In this document: positions 1-8,108 of the stretch, piece by piece | How the letters are laid out: each line of letters starts with the position of its first letter | How positions within the stretch are numbered: the stretch's first letter is position 1 | Assembly: GCA_022564295.1 (NCBI GenBank) | Contig: JADFLR010000037.1 | Coordinates: 1-40,815 of the forward strand | DNA from: Bacteroidota bacterium | GTDB taxonomy: Bacteria > Bacteroidota > Ignavibacteria > Ignavibacteriales > Ignavibacteriaceae | Direction: 5' to 3' | DNA length: 40,815 bases | Position numbers and translations under genes: made by a program | The notes under the pieces: generated by a model | Told to the model about the DNA's origin: nothing | What the model saw: only the letters and a program-made list of their open reading frames with translations | Database searches by the model: none

Positions 1-268
1 CGATAGCTGGCAGCAAAATTACGGCGGCTGTACCAAGGAAAAATAACCCTTCGGTAGTTTGCTTGAAGAAAAGCTTATTAAAGAATACAATAGATTCGTG
101 AAAAAATACTGCTGCAAGTCCTGCAGCTATTCCGGTAATAACAGCAAAAACTGTGAATGTTGTATAATCGGGTATAGATAAATTAGCTACCTTTTCTTTC
201 AGGTAACCACGGAATTTTCTAAATTTTAGATAAGTCCTTTTTAATGGTCTATCGATATCTAATTTCAA
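1..268 (-). CDS. ClC-type chloride channel/antiporter, N-terminal part (cut by window edge)
   Basis: The open frame runs off the left edge, so only about 89 N-terminal residues are visible. A basic leader (about 40 residues, rich in Lys and Arg) is followed by a hydrophobic helix containing 'VITGIAAGLAAVFFHE', which resembles the first membrane helix of ClC-family channels and proton antiporters, and then by the start of a second helix. No ATG is available: the frame is closed by the TAG that ends the 3-hydroxyacyl-CoA dehydrogenase gene (281-283), and the first usable start is the TTG at 268. It is therefore probably co-transcribed with that gene. The family call rests on one helix and is moderate. 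Confidence 0.6.
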   Translation of the reverse strand, partial: MKLDIDRPLKRTYLKFRKFRGYLKEKVANLSIPDYTTFTVFAVITGIAAGLAAVFFHESIVFFNKLFFKQTTEGLFFLGTAAVILLPAI

Positions 269-280
269 TCTTTTCTCTAA

Positions 281-1132
281 CTAATCGTATTTAAAGAAAC
301 CCTCGCCTGTTTTTCTTCCTAATTTATTTGCAGCAACCATTTTTTTCAATAATGGGCAAGGTCTGTATTTGGAATCGTTGTACCCTTTGTAAAGCACTTC
401 AATTATTGCAAGGCAAACATCCAGTCCTATAAAATCAGCTAAAGTTAATGGTCCCATTGGATGATTCATTCCCAATTTCATTACAGTATCTATATCTTCT
501 TTAGAAGCTACACCTTCCATAAGAGCAAAAACAGCTTCGTTTATCATAGGCATCAAAATTCGATTTGCTACAAAACCAGGATAATCAAAAACCTCAACAG
601 GCACTTTCCCAAGTTTTTCAGAGAGTTCTTTTATTGTATTGAATGTTTCATCGCTTGTGGAATATCCCCTTATAATTTCAATTAATTTCATCATCGGAAC
701 AGGATTCATAAAGTGCATCCCTATAAATTTATCAGGTCGGTTAGAAACAGATAATTCCGTAATTGAAATAGAAGATGTATTTGAAGCAAATATAGAATCG
801 GATTTAATTAAAAGTTGTAAAGTATTGAAAATACTTGATTTTACATCCTTATTCTCATATATTGCTTCAATAACTAAATCAACATCTACAGGTGTATTTT
901 CAACTCCAATAATCTTAGTAATTCTACCAAGAATAGATTTTTTATCATCTTCAGAAATCATCTCTTTTTTAATCTGTCTGTCAAGATTTTTCGAGATCGT
1001 GGCAAGGGCTTTATCTGCTAATTCCTCTTTCATTTCCACAAGATTTACTTCAAATCCCTTCATTGCGAAGACGTGGGCTATTCCGTTACCCATCGTGCCA
1101 CCACCGATAACAGCTATTTTATTTATTTCCAT
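281..1132 (-). CDS. hbd: 3-hydroxybutyryl-CoA / 3-hydroxyacyl-CoA dehydrogenase
   Basis: This cytoplasmic enzyme oxidises or reduces 3-hydroxyacyl-CoA / acetoacetyl-CoA with NAD(P). The 283 residues are the usual length for the stand-alone family. The N-terminal Rossmann loop 'GGGTMGNGIAHVFA' lies at about residues 10-23. The catalytic 'GMHFMNPVPMMKLIEI' segment with its His follows near residue 142. The C-terminal helical dimerisation domain contains 'HPMGPLTLADFIGLD' and ends in 'GRKTGEGFF'. It lies 18 bases downstream of the thiolase gene, so the two probably form one unit for short-chain acyl-CoA interconversion (beta-oxidation or the butanoate route). The direction of the pathway cannot be told from sequence. 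Confidence 0.95.
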   Translation of the reverse strand: MEINKIAVIGGGTMGNGIAHVFAMKGFEVNLVEMKEELADKALATISKNLDRQIKKEMISEDDKKSILGRITKIIGVENTPVDVDLVIEAIYENKDVKSSIFNTLQLLIKSDSIFASNTSSISITELSVSNRPDKFIGMHFMNPVPMMKLIEIIRGYSTSDETFNTIKELSEKLGKVPVEVFDYPGFVANRILMPMINEAVFALMEGVASKEDIDTVMKLGMNHPMGPLTLADFIGLDVCLAIIEVLYKGYNDSKYRPCPLLKKMVAANKLGRKTGEGFFKYD

Positions 1133-1150
1133 CTCAAATTGTACCTAAAT

Positions 1151-2326
1151 TTAATAGTTTTTAACAATTAATGCCGATGCTTCCCCACCGCCGATGCAGA
1201 GTGAAGCCAAACCGTAAATCGAGTTTTGTTTTTTCATTTCATAAATAAGTGTAGTAAGGATTCTTGCTCCACTTGCTCCAATGGGATGACCGATAGCAAT
1301 TGCTCCCCCGTTCACATTTACTTTTGATGCATCAAGATCCAATAATTTATTTACAGCTAATGAAACAACTGCAAATGCTTCGTTTATCTCAAAGAGGTCA
1401 ATGTCATCTTTGGATAAGTTTGCTCTGTTCAGAACCTTTGCAATTGCATCTGCAGGTGCAGTTGTAAATTCAATTGGAGCCTTTGCAGACGATGATTGGG
1501 CAACAATTTCCACTAAAGGTTTCAAGCCGAGTTCTTTTGCTTTTTCTTCCGTCATTATCATTAATGCGGCTGCGCCGTCGTTGATTGATGAAGCATTTGC
1601 GGCGGTCACAACACCATCTTTTTCAAAAACCGGTTTTAGTGATGGAATCTTCTCAAATTTTACTTTTCCCGGTTCTTCATCATAATCAACAATAATTTCA
1701 TCTTTTCTGCTCTTGATTTTAACTGGAATTATTTCATCTTTATATTTTCCTGATTCCTGAGCAGCCAAAGCTTTCTTATATGATCCGATAGTGAACTCAT
1801 CTAACTCTTCCCTCTTAAAATCGAAATCGCGTGCGCAGGATTCGGCACAGCTTCCCATGTGGATATCGTTATAAACATCCCACAAGCCGTCTTTCACCAT
1901 TGAATCAATAATTTTTCCGTCGCCTAATCTGTAACCGGTTCGTGCTTTCTCCAGTAAATAAGGAGCATTACTCATACTCTCCTGCCCTCCGGCTATTATT
2001 ACTTCAGCATCTCCAGCAAGAATTGCCTGATGCGCGAGCATTACCGCTTTCAATCCGCTTCCACACATTTTATTTATTGTTAGAGTTTCTGTTTTGTTCG
2101 GAAGCCCGGCATAAATTGCTGCTTGTCTTGCAGGTGCCTGTCCCAGTCCGGCAGTTAAAACATTTCCCATAATAACTTCATCAACAAGTTTCACGTCTAT
2201 CTTCGTATCATCAATTACAGATTTAATTGCTATACTGCCTAACTGTACAGCCGAAAGTGATGAAAGAGTTCCATTAAAGGAACCAACTGGTGTTCTTTTT
2301 GCAGAGGTGATAACTATTTTTTTCAT
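1151..2326 (-). CDS. acetyl-CoA C-acetyltransferase (thiolase)
   Basis: This thiolase condenses two acetyl-CoA or cleaves acetoacetyl-CoA. At 391 residues it is full length. The acyl-accepting Cys sits in 'NKMCGSGLKAV' near residue 88. The catalytic His is in 'GGAIAIGHPIGASGAR' and the second Cys in 'LCIGGGEASALI' near the C terminus, so all three catalytic elements are present. It is the first gene of a pair with the 3-hydroxyacyl-CoA dehydrogenase. The substrate range (acetoacetyl-CoA versus longer 3-ketoacyl-CoA) is not resolved; the length and motif spelling favour the biosynthetic/acetoacetyl type (atoB/thlA-like). Confidence 0.95.
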   Translation of the reverse strand: MKKIVITSAKRTPVGSFNGTLSSLSAVQLGSIAIKSVIDDTKIDVKLVDEVIMGNVLTAGLGQAPARQAAIYAGLPNKTETLTINKMCGSGLKAVMLAHQAILAGDAEVIIAGGQESMSNAPYLLEKARTGYRLGDGKIIDSMVKDGLWDVYNDIHMGSCAESCARDFDFKREELDEFTIGSYKKALAAQESGKYKDEIIPVKIKSRKDEIIVDYDEEPGKVKFEKIPSLKPVFEKDGVVTAANASSINDGAAALMIMTEEKAKELGLKPLVEIVAQSSSAKAPIEFTTAPADAIAKVLNRANLSKDDIDLFEINEAFAVVSLAVNKLLDLDASKVNVNGGAIAIGHPIGASGARILTTLIYEMKKQNSIYGLASLCIGGGEASALIVKNY

Positions 2327-2430
2327 TTTTCACTCACTAATTACAAATTTTTAGATGCTAAAAATTAACGAAAATACTTCTAATAATCAGTGGGTAATAA
2401 AGATAAAATTGAGTGGCTTATAATACAACT

Positions 2431-3561
2431 TTAAGCTTTAACAGCTGGCCCAACGGTAAGTGCGGAAAGTTCAAAGATAATATTTGCGGTAAGAAGATTT
2501 ACATTGATATTATTTTTTATGTAAGACGATAACCTATCAATCTGAAAGACGGTATCTTTTAAATCAGCATCGGGGAATTTAGAATTGAATTTTTCGAGTG
2601 TTTCTTTATATTGTTCGAAAAAAAAGTGATCAATATTGAGTTTATATTTCTGAAGATCATTCAGCCAGGTAATTATCATTCGTATTATCAATTGGATATT
2701 ATCAGCACTCTGATCTACGAGCAATGATTTGAATTCCTCAAAAGCAGAGTGATATTTTCTTCCTAGTGAATACCGTAAAATTGAAATTGTTTTCTCACTG
2801 AGTAATTGGATATTCATCTCAAATAACTTTAGTGCTGTTGAAACCGAACCTCCTGAAAAAGGGGCTACCAATTCCGCTGATTTTCTATCAACTTCAAAAT
2901 TTTCAACAAGAATATTTACAATATCATCCAATGATAACGGATCGAAATTTATATTCCAGCATCTCGAACGAATTGTTTCTCTTAATCTTTCCGGATATGA
3001 AGTGATAAGTATAAATATAACTCCTTCGGGAGGTTCTTCTAAATTTTTTAGCAAAGCATTTTGTGCTGCTTCATTCATTTGGTGAGCAGATGTTATAATA
3101 ATAAATCTATAAGCGATATCACTAAAATCGAGAGAAAGATTTTTTTTAATTTCCCTGATACTGTTTATCTTTATTGCATTGGCTTTGGGAAGAGATATTA
3201 TATAATAAGGATTATCTATTTTTTTTTGCAGTTCTTCATGGAGCAATTCAATTTCATCTTTACTTAATTTATCAATAGGTCCATCAGATTCAGTTTCGCT
3301 TTTTCCGCGAGGTAATGGAAGGATGTACTTAAGATATGGTTCACTGAGGTTTGAAATCAATTTTAAAACTCTTTCTTTTTCATTTCCATCCAACAAAACC
3401 GAATTGACCAATTGAGCAAACCTAACGGTAATAGCTTCCTTGCCGACTCCTTCGAGACCTGTAAAGAGCAATGCATGAGGAATTTTAGAAGTGGAATTAT
3501 AATTGGAAAGGATGTTCTTCACCCGTTCCTGTCCGTGTATGTCATCAAATAAATTACGCAT
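2431..3561 (-). CDS. holB: DNA polymerase III subunit delta' (clamp-loader ATPase family)
   Basis: This is the clamp-loader subunit that helps load the sliding clamp. The 376-residue protein starts 'MRNLFDDIHGQERV', the standard start for this family, and has a P-loop 'GLEGVGKE' at residues 34-41. The sensor/partner-finger motif 'LRETIRSRCWNINF' and the preceding 'ALLKNLEEPP' are clear. The four-Cys zinc module usual after the first strand of clamp-loader ATPases is not visible; a segment with 'LKYILPLPRGKSE' stands in its place. No Shine-Dalgarno precedes the ATG: a seven-T run ending a hairpin (3562-3583) abuts it, which is odd. It follows the DUF2795 gene. Confidence 0.88.
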   Translation of the reverse strand: MRNLFDDIHGQERVKNILSNYNSTSKIPHALLFTGLEGVGKEAITVRFAQLVNSVLLDGNEKERVLKLISNLSEPYLKYILPLPRGKSETESDGPIDKLSKDEIELLHEELQKKIDNPYYIISLPKANAIKINSIREIKKNLSLDFSDIAYRFIIITSAHQMNEAAQNALLKNLEEPPEGVIFILITSYPERLRETIRSRCWNINFDPLSLDDIVNILVENFEVDRKSAELVAPFSGGSVSTALKLFEMNIQLLSEKTISILRYSLGRKYHSAFEEFKSLLVDQSADNIQLIIRMIITWLNDLQKYKLNIDHFFFEQYKETLEKFNSKFPDADLKDTVFQIDRLSSYIKNNINVNLLTANIIFELSALTVGPAVKA

Positions 3562-3583
3562 AAAAAAAGACGCCTCAGCGCCT
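3562..3583 (-). terminator. Terminator-like hairpin abutting the holB start
   Basis: On the minus strand, five bases after the DUF2795 stop, AGGCGC-TGAG-GCGTCT can form a six-pair stem (one G-U) with a four-base loop. It is followed by a run of T that leads directly into the holB ATG. This has the look of an intrinsic terminator or attenuator placed exactly at the start of the next gene. The stem is short, so strength is uncertain. Confidence 0.45.
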
Positions 3584-3587
3584 GAAT

Positions 3588-3809
3588 TTAGAATTCGTCT
3601 TCGTTGTAGAAAAAGTCTTCTTCTGAGGGATAATCCGGCCAGATATCTTCAATTGTTTCATATGGCTCATCTGTATCTTCGAGTTCTTTAAGATTATCTA
3701 TAACCTCGTAAGGAGTTCCAATTCTCTCAGAATATTCAATTAATTCTTCTTTTGTAGATGGCCAAGGCGCATCAATTAAATATGCGGCTAATTCAACTGT
3801 CCAAATCAT
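3588..3809 (-). CDS. DUF2795 family small acidic protein
   Basis: A 73-residue acidic protein. The first half, 'AAYLIDAPWPSTKEELIEYSERIG' in character, matches the DUF2795 pattern (a short helical domain with 'A.wP.tkeeLi.ya...g.p..v...L'). The rest is Asp/Glu-rich and ends 'FFYNEDEF'. The domain's molecular role is not known to me. It lies 21 bases downstream of the M23 peptidase gene and 26 bases before holB, separated from holB by a terminator-like hairpin. Confidence 0.8.
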   Translation of the reverse strand: MIWTVELAAYLIDAPWPSTKEELIEYSERIGTPYEVIDNLKELEDTDEPYETIEDIWPDYPSEEDFFYNEDEF

Positions 3810-3830
3810 ACTATTTATTTCACCGAGAAA

Positions 3831-4760
3831 TTATTTTTTTTGAGTTAATTCAATAAAGCCAAGGTCATCAAAGAAAAAACGTGATGGATTTAGCTTTCTA
3901 CCATTATGTGAAATTTCGTAATGCAGATGTGGACCGGTTGATAACCCGGAGTTCCCTGTTTTTGCAATAACATCACCACGCATAATTTTCTGCCCTCTTT
4001 TTACTAACACTTTGGATAAATGCGCGTAACGTGTACGGTACCCAAAACCATGATCAATTTCCATTTCAAGCCCATATCCTCCATTCCTACCAATATATAC
4101 TACCTTGCCTTTGCCGGGTGAATAAACTGGTGCTCCTGTATTAACAACGAAATCAATACCGGCATGCATCTTACGTATTTTCAGTATCGGATGGATCCGA
4201 ATACCAAATCGACTACCTATATATTCGCCCTTAGTTGGAACCATAGCTGGTATAGATTCAAACAGACTCATATTTGTTTTCATCTTACTTGCAATCTCTT
4301 CGTATTGCAACCTTTCAAATTCAAACTTATTCGTAATATTATCTATAAAGATAATAGCTTTTTCAAGATCAAGATCATTCGATGTAATTAAGAAGTCGAG
4401 CGAATTATCAAACGAGCCGCCACCCACACCAAGCAATCTTTCATCAGCCGATATTGGTTCAAGATTAGCTGCTATTCTTAAATTCTCTGTTTTCTCCCCT
4501 AAATCAATTAATTTTAGCTGCAGAGTTTCATATTTATCTGTTAGCTCAATCAACTTAGATTCTAAATATCTGTTTTCGTTTTTAACCGAGGCTAAATCAC
4601 CTCTTGTATTTGTAACAGAGCTAATAAAAAAGTAACCTCCAAATAGCAGGGTGGTAAATAATAGTGATGTTAACGATATATAAATAATCAGCTTGGATTT
4701 AAAGCTTTTAAGCTCTACAAATGCCAGCGAATTTTCTGAGAAATAGTAGTATTTTTTCAT
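3831..4760 (-). CDS. membrane-anchored M23 (LytM) family metallopeptidase
   Basis: A 309-residue peptidoglycan hydrolase or hydrolase regulator. A membrane helix spans about residues 24-47, with the basic N terminus inside. Residues about 55-100 are predicted coiled coil, followed by a linker. The C-terminal M23 domain carries 'HAGIDF' (His199, Asp203) and 'GPHLHYEI' (His278, His280), so the zinc ligands are complete and the enzyme could be active. The layout is that of periplasmic envelope endopeptidases of the MepM/EnvC style. A good sigma-70-like promoter lies just upstream (4773-4801), suggesting this gene starts its own unit reading into DUF2795. Confidence 0.92.
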   Translation of the reverse strand: MKKYYYFSENSLAFVELKSFKSKLIIYISLTSLLFTTLLFGGYFFISSVTNTRGDLASVKNENRYLESKLIELTDKYETLQLKLIDLGEKTENLRIAANLEPISADERLLGVGGGSFDNSLDFLITSNDLDLEKAIIFIDNITNKFEFERLQYEEIASKMKTNMSLFESIPAMVPTKGEYIGSRFGIRIHPILKIRKMHAGIDFVVNTGAPVYSPGKGKVVYIGRNGGYGLEMEIDHGFGYRTRYAHLSKVLVKRGQKIMRGDVIAKTGNSGLSTGPHLHYEISHNGRKLNPSRFFFDDLGFIELTQKK

Positions 4761-4772
4761 AATGAGGGGCGC

Positions 4773-4801
4773 AAATTAAAGAAATAATTGAAGTCTGTCA
4801 A
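4773..4801 (-). promoter_or_regulatory. Candidate promoter of the M23 peptidase gene
   Basis: On the minus strand TTGACA (801-796) is separated by exactly 17 bases from TAATTT (778-773). The -10 also continues into 'TTTG', as in Bacteroidota-type boxes. The predicted transcript start would fall only a few bases before the ATG at 4760, giving a very short leader with no Shine-Dalgarno. Based on sequence match only. Confidence 0.5.
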
Positions 4802-4817
4802 GAGTTGACTAACGTAT

Positions 4818-5831
4818 TTATTCAAAATCGTGTTCGAAGTAATCAATGCCTCTTTGTGCCATTGCATTTTTACTCTTAAGACGTGAATTAAGCCGGTTTT
4901 GGAATATTTTTGCTGCATCGTGACCATAGTGTTTTAATAAGTAGTTAAGTGCAATTACTTCTGAAATAACGGTAATATTTTTACCTGGCAAAATAGGTAG
5001 TCTGATGTAAAGTATTTCGACGCCTGAAATGAGGACAGTTTGTTCGCTTAAACCTGTTCGGGTATAATGCGTTTTTTCATCCCAAATCTCAAGCTCTACA
5101 ACAATTTCCAGTCGTTTTTGAAATCTAATAGCACGAATTCCAAACATTCTTTCTACATCAATAATGCCTAAACCACGGATTTCCATAAAATGTTTAGCAA
5201 TATTTGTACCGGCACCCATTAAAATGCCTTCGCCCTTTTTTGTAAGAATAATCACATCATCCGCAACTAATCGGTGTCCTCTTTCCACAAGGTCTAAAGC
5301 AACTTCACTCTTACCTACCCCTGATTTACCGACGAACAGCATTCCTGCACCATACACATCAACAAAGGAGCCATGTATTGTAATTCTTTCGGCAAATTGA
5401 TCATCAAGAAAATCGCTGATAAAATATGTTAACTTAGTTGTAGTATCGGAAGAACTGAAAAGAGGAATTTTATACTTTTTTGCCAGTTCCTTAAGGATAG
5501 TTGTCGGTTTATTTTTATTGCTTAAAATAATGCAGGGAATTTCAAACTTGAAAATATTTTCAAGTGATTTTTTTTGTTCGGATTTCGAAAGATGATTTAA
5601 ATATCTTAATTCCGTATTGCCTAAAACCTGAACACGTTGATAAGCAAAAAGTTCCACAAACCCGGCTAACGCTAATCCGGGTCTGTGTAAATTTTGATCG
5701 AATATTTTTCTGCTAAAGTCGCAGGATTTTGATAATAATTTTAATTTGAATAATCGCTTTGTTTTTTCATAAAAGAACTCAACTGTTATTGAGTCTTTAC
5801 GAGTTATCGATTTATCATTAATATTGATCAT
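4818..5831 (-). CDS. hprK: HPr(Ser) kinase/phosphorylase
   Basis: This bifunctional enzyme phosphorylates and dephosphorylates a serine of HPr or an HPr-like protein. Over 337 residues, the N-terminal half is the family's DRTGG-like domain. The catalytic half contains His153 in 'IHGSFVD', the P-loop 'GKSGVGKSE' (168-176), 'LVADDVI' and the signature 'EIRGLGIIDVERMFG'. All expected elements are present. The ATG overlaps the TGA of the hpf gene by four bases (ATGA), so the two are translationally coupled. No HPr gene is in the window; in Gram-negatives such kinases often sit near nitrogen-PTS genes. Confidence 0.93.
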   Translation of the reverse strand: MININDKSITRKDSITVEFFYEKTKRLFKLKLLSKSCDFSRKIFDQNLHRPGLALAGFVELFAYQRVQVLGNTELRYLNHLSKSEQKKSLENIFKFEIPCIILSNKNKPTTILKELAKKYKIPLFSSSDTTTKLTYFISDFLDDQFAERITIHGSFVDVYGAGMLFVGKSGVGKSEVALDLVERGHRLVADDVIILTKKGEGILMGAGTNIAKHFMEIRGLGIIDVERMFGIRAIRFQKRLEIVVELEIWDEKTHYTRTGLSEQTVLISGVEILYIRLPILPGKNITVISEVIALNYLLKHYGHDAAKIFQNRLNSRLKSKNAMAQRGIDYFEHDFE

Positions 5832-6130
5832 TTTGCGTAAGTGGTTCTTTTCGATTTTAATTTTTTGAGCTGCCTCGATAACTTATCAACACTTGAACTG
5901 ACAGACTTTTTAAAATCATCTGAATTTTCTGCTGCATTAAAAGTTTGACCCGGAACATGAAGAACAATTTCAGATTTCTTAACAGAAGCTTTTACATTTT
6001 GATAACTAAGTATTATGTCGGCATGGAGAATATTGTCATTGTATTTTTGCAATGAAGAAACTTCTTCATTAATAAAGTCTTTCAAACTATCGTGAAGTTT
6101 GAATTTGCGAGCTGTTATTGAGATGTTCAT
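5828..6130 (-). CDS. hpf: short ribosome hibernation factor (HPF/RaiA family)
   Basis: A 100-residue cytoplasmic protein of the short HPF/YfiA class, which binds the 30S A/P-site region and silences ribosomes in stationary phase. It begins 'MNISITARKFKLHDSLKDFI' and has the beta-alpha-beta-beta-beta-alpha layout, with a Lys/Arg-rich C-terminal helix ('QLKKLKSKRTT'). It lacks the long C-terminal dimerisation domain. A clear Shine-Dalgarno (GGAGGATAAC) precedes the ATG. It overlaps hprK by four bases. The hpf-hprK neighbourhood resembles the proteobacterial rpoN-hpf-ptsN-hprK cluster. Confidence 0.9.
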   Translation of the reverse strand: MNISITARKFKLHDSLKDFINEEVSSLQKYNDNILHADIILSYQNVKASVKKSEIVLHVPGQTFNAAENSDDFKKSVSSSVDKLSRQLKKLKSKRTTYAK

Positions 6131-6144
6131 GTTATCCTCCAGTA

Positions 6145-7026
6145 TTATGATTTTGGGTGTGATTTTTTATAAGTTGATTTCAAACGTTCTACACTTACGT
6201 GTGTGTAGATTTGAGTTGTAGAAAGATTTTCATGTCCCAATAATTCTTTCACTGCGCTCAAATCCGCTCCTCTGTCAAGCATATGCGTGGCTGCACTATG
6301 TCGTAAAATATGCGGGCTTTTCTTTTTAATATCAGTAACCTTTGATAAATATTTATTGATTATTCTATAGACGAATCTAGGATAGATTCTGTTTCCTCCT
6401 TTTGTTTTAATTAATGGTTCATTGCTGCTTTGAAGATTTTTAATGTTAAGATATTCTTCTATTATTTCAATCGATTTTTGTCCCACTGGAACAATTCTAA
6501 TCTTACTTCCCTTCCCTTTTACCCTGAGGGTTTGGTTTTTAATATCAAGATCACCAAAATTCAAATCGCATAATTCCGATACTCGTAATGCACAGCCATA
6601 AAGCAATTCAAAAATAATTTTTATGCGCTCCGGTTCATCTTCGGCTTCATCGGCTAAATCATATATCTTCAAAATTGATTCTGTTGTGGTTACCTCCGGC
6701 AATTTTTTATTGCTGCGAGGGTTTTTAATATACGCAACTGGATTGGAAATAATTAATTGATTATGAAAAGCATATTTCAATAATCCTCTTACCGAAGCAA
6801 GTTTCCTCGATATGGACCTTTTCTCCAAACCAGTTTCACTTAACAGCATTAAATATTTTTTGATGAACCTTTCTGTTAAATCTTTTACAATAACTTTATT
6901 TCGTGAGTTACAAAATTCTATAAATTGATTTAGGTCAACCCGATATGCCCTAACTGTTTGGGGAGAATATCTTTTAATACTCTCAATGTAATCGAGATAT
7001 GAATTGATAAGTTTTTCTATCTTCAT
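6145..7026 (-). CDS. xerD: tyrosine recombinase of the XerC/XerD family
   Basis: A site-specific recombinase resolving chromosome dimers. It is about 293 residues, the usual size. The N-terminal SAM-like core-binding domain ('SYLDYIESIKRYSPQTVRAY') is followed by the catalytic domain with Arg in 'GCALRVSELCDL', Lys in 'GKGSKIRIVP', 'HILRHSAATHML' (His and Arg) and 'LGHENLSTTQIYTHV' (His and the Tyr nucleophile). The ATG at 7026 is preferred over the TTG one codon earlier (7029). It is 14 bases upstream of hpf, so probably the same operon. XerC versus XerD cannot be separated by eye. No dif site was identified. Confidence 0.88.
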   Translation of the reverse strand: MKIEKLINSYLDYIESIKRYSPQTVRAYRVDLNQFIEFCNSRNKVIVKDLTERFIKKYLMLLSETGLEKRSISRKLASVRGLLKYAFHNQLIISNPVAYIKNPRSNKKLPEVTTTESILKIYDLADEAEDEPERIKIIFELLYGCALRVSELCDLNFGDLDIKNQTLRVKGKGSKIRIVPVGQKSIEIIEEYLNIKNLQSSNEPLIKTKGGNRIYPRFVYRIINKYLSKVTDIKKKSPHILRHSAATHMLDRGADLSAVKELLGHENLSTTQIYTHVSVERLKSTYKKSHPKS

Positions 7027-7077
7027 CAAATGAACTTTTTCCCTTGCCTGAAAGGATTTACACGGCCTTTGAAATAC

Positions 7078-7509
7078 CTAACTCAATAAAGCAAAATTAT
7101 ATATATTTGTCAAATTATTTTCAATTCTTTTCATCTTCACACGGTCATTTTTCTTGATATCATCATATCCTTTTAAGTGCAAAATACCGTGAATTATCAA
7201 CCGCGTGAACTCTTTAGATAAAGATACTTTGTATTTTCGGGCAGATATTTTAGCATCATCAATCGAAATAAATATTTCACCGTCAAGCTCAAAATGGCTT
7301 CCTGAATAGTTAAAAGTGATTATATCCGTTGAGCAGTTGTGGTTTAAGAACTCTTTATTAACATTATGAATATCGTTGGCAGTAATAAAAGTTATGAATA
7401 AAGATTCAATGCTAAATTCCAAATCTTCTCTTAACAAGCCAACAAGTTTGTGAATGCGTGTTTTGTTTATCTTTTTAGTTGAAGATGAAACGTATAAATT
7501 TTTAATCAA
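7078..7509 (-). CDS. ybeY: endoribonuclease YbeY (rRNA maturation factor)
   Basis: This metal-dependent RNase takes part in 16S rRNA 3'-end maturation and ribosome quality control. The 143 residues match the family. 'STDIITFNY' and 'LDGEIFIS' are the conserved strand motifs. The metal site reads 'HGILHLKGYDD', with His107 and His111 present, but the third position of the usual HGxLHLxGYDH motif is Asp117 instead of His. Such replacement is seen in Bacteroidota relatives as I recall, so it need not mean loss of activity. The only start in frame is TTG at 7509, with no evident Shine-Dalgarno. Confidence 0.88.
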   Translation of the reverse strand: MIKNLYVSSSTKKINKTRIHKLVGLLREDLEFSIESLFITFITANDIHNVNKEFLNHNCSTDIITFNYSGSHFELDGEIFISIDDAKISARKYKVSLSKEFTRLIIHGILHLKGYDDIKKNDRVKMKRIENNLTNIYNFALLS

Positions 7510-7529
7510 TTTATTTTATTGTAAATAAT

Positions 7530-8108
7530 TTACCCTGGAAATTCTATTCCTATTTTTTTCAGAGAATCTGTTGTTGTTTTGGTATAACCAACATACCTCT
7601 TAGCACTAATTTCAAACTCATGTATTTCTTCTTTTGTTAAATCTCTAACAATTTTTGCAGGAACGCCAGCCACAAGTTTACCCGAAGGAACAACAAACCC
7701 GGGTCGTACAACCGCACCGGCTGCAACCATAGCATTTTCTTCAACAATTGAATCATCAAGTAAGACTGCACCAATACCGATTAAGCATAAATCATTTAAA
7801 GTACAACCATGTAACTTAACCGAATGACCAATTGTCACCTTGCTTCCAATATTTAAAGGGAATGCTCCGTTTGTAACATGCAGCATCGAGCAATCCTGAA
7901 TATTAGTGTAGTCACCAATTTTAATGTAATGAACATCACCACGGATAACACTATTATACCACACACTTGAGTGTTCACCTATTTCTACATCACCGATTAT
8001 TTTAACACCGGATGCGAGAAAAACAGTTTCATGAAGCTTTGGCAACAGATTTTTATAGGGAAATAGTTTTTGTTCTTTAATCAGTCTTTGTATTCCGGCG
8101 GCTGCCAT
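7530..8108 (-). CDS. gamma-carbonic-anhydrase-like hexapeptide-repeat protein
   Basis: A left-handed beta-helix protein made of hexapeptide repeats. Three metal-ligand histidines at the gamma-carbonic anhydrase spacing are visible in 'SMLHVTNG' and 'TIGHSVKLHGC'. The motif 'VWYNSVIRGDVHYIKIGDYTNIQD' is typical of the YrdA/PaaY group. The open frame reaches an ATG at 8123, but the ATG at 8108 (starting Met-Ala-Ala-Ala) is better placed, with 'GGAAAAGAGA' just before it. The start lies within the 3' end of the DUF3108 gene, so the two are coupled. Carbonic anhydrase activity is not assured for this subgroup. Confidence 0.85.
   Translation of the reverse strand: MAAAGIQRLIKEQKLFPYKNLLPKLHETVFLASGVKIIGDVEIGEHSSVWYNSVIRGDVHYIKIGDYTNIQDCSMLHVTNGAFPLNIGSKVTIGHSVKLHGCTLNDLCLIGIGAVLLDDSIVEENAMVAAGAVVRPGFVVPSGKLVAGVPAKIVRDLTKEEIHEFEISAKRYVGYTKTTTDSLKKIGIEFPG

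Noticed and set aside
639-1148. 169-codon plus-strand open frame opposite the 3-hydroxyacyl-CoA dehydrogenase
   Set aside because: It is antisense to a clear, full-length enzyme and its residues are the mirror of that gene's codons.
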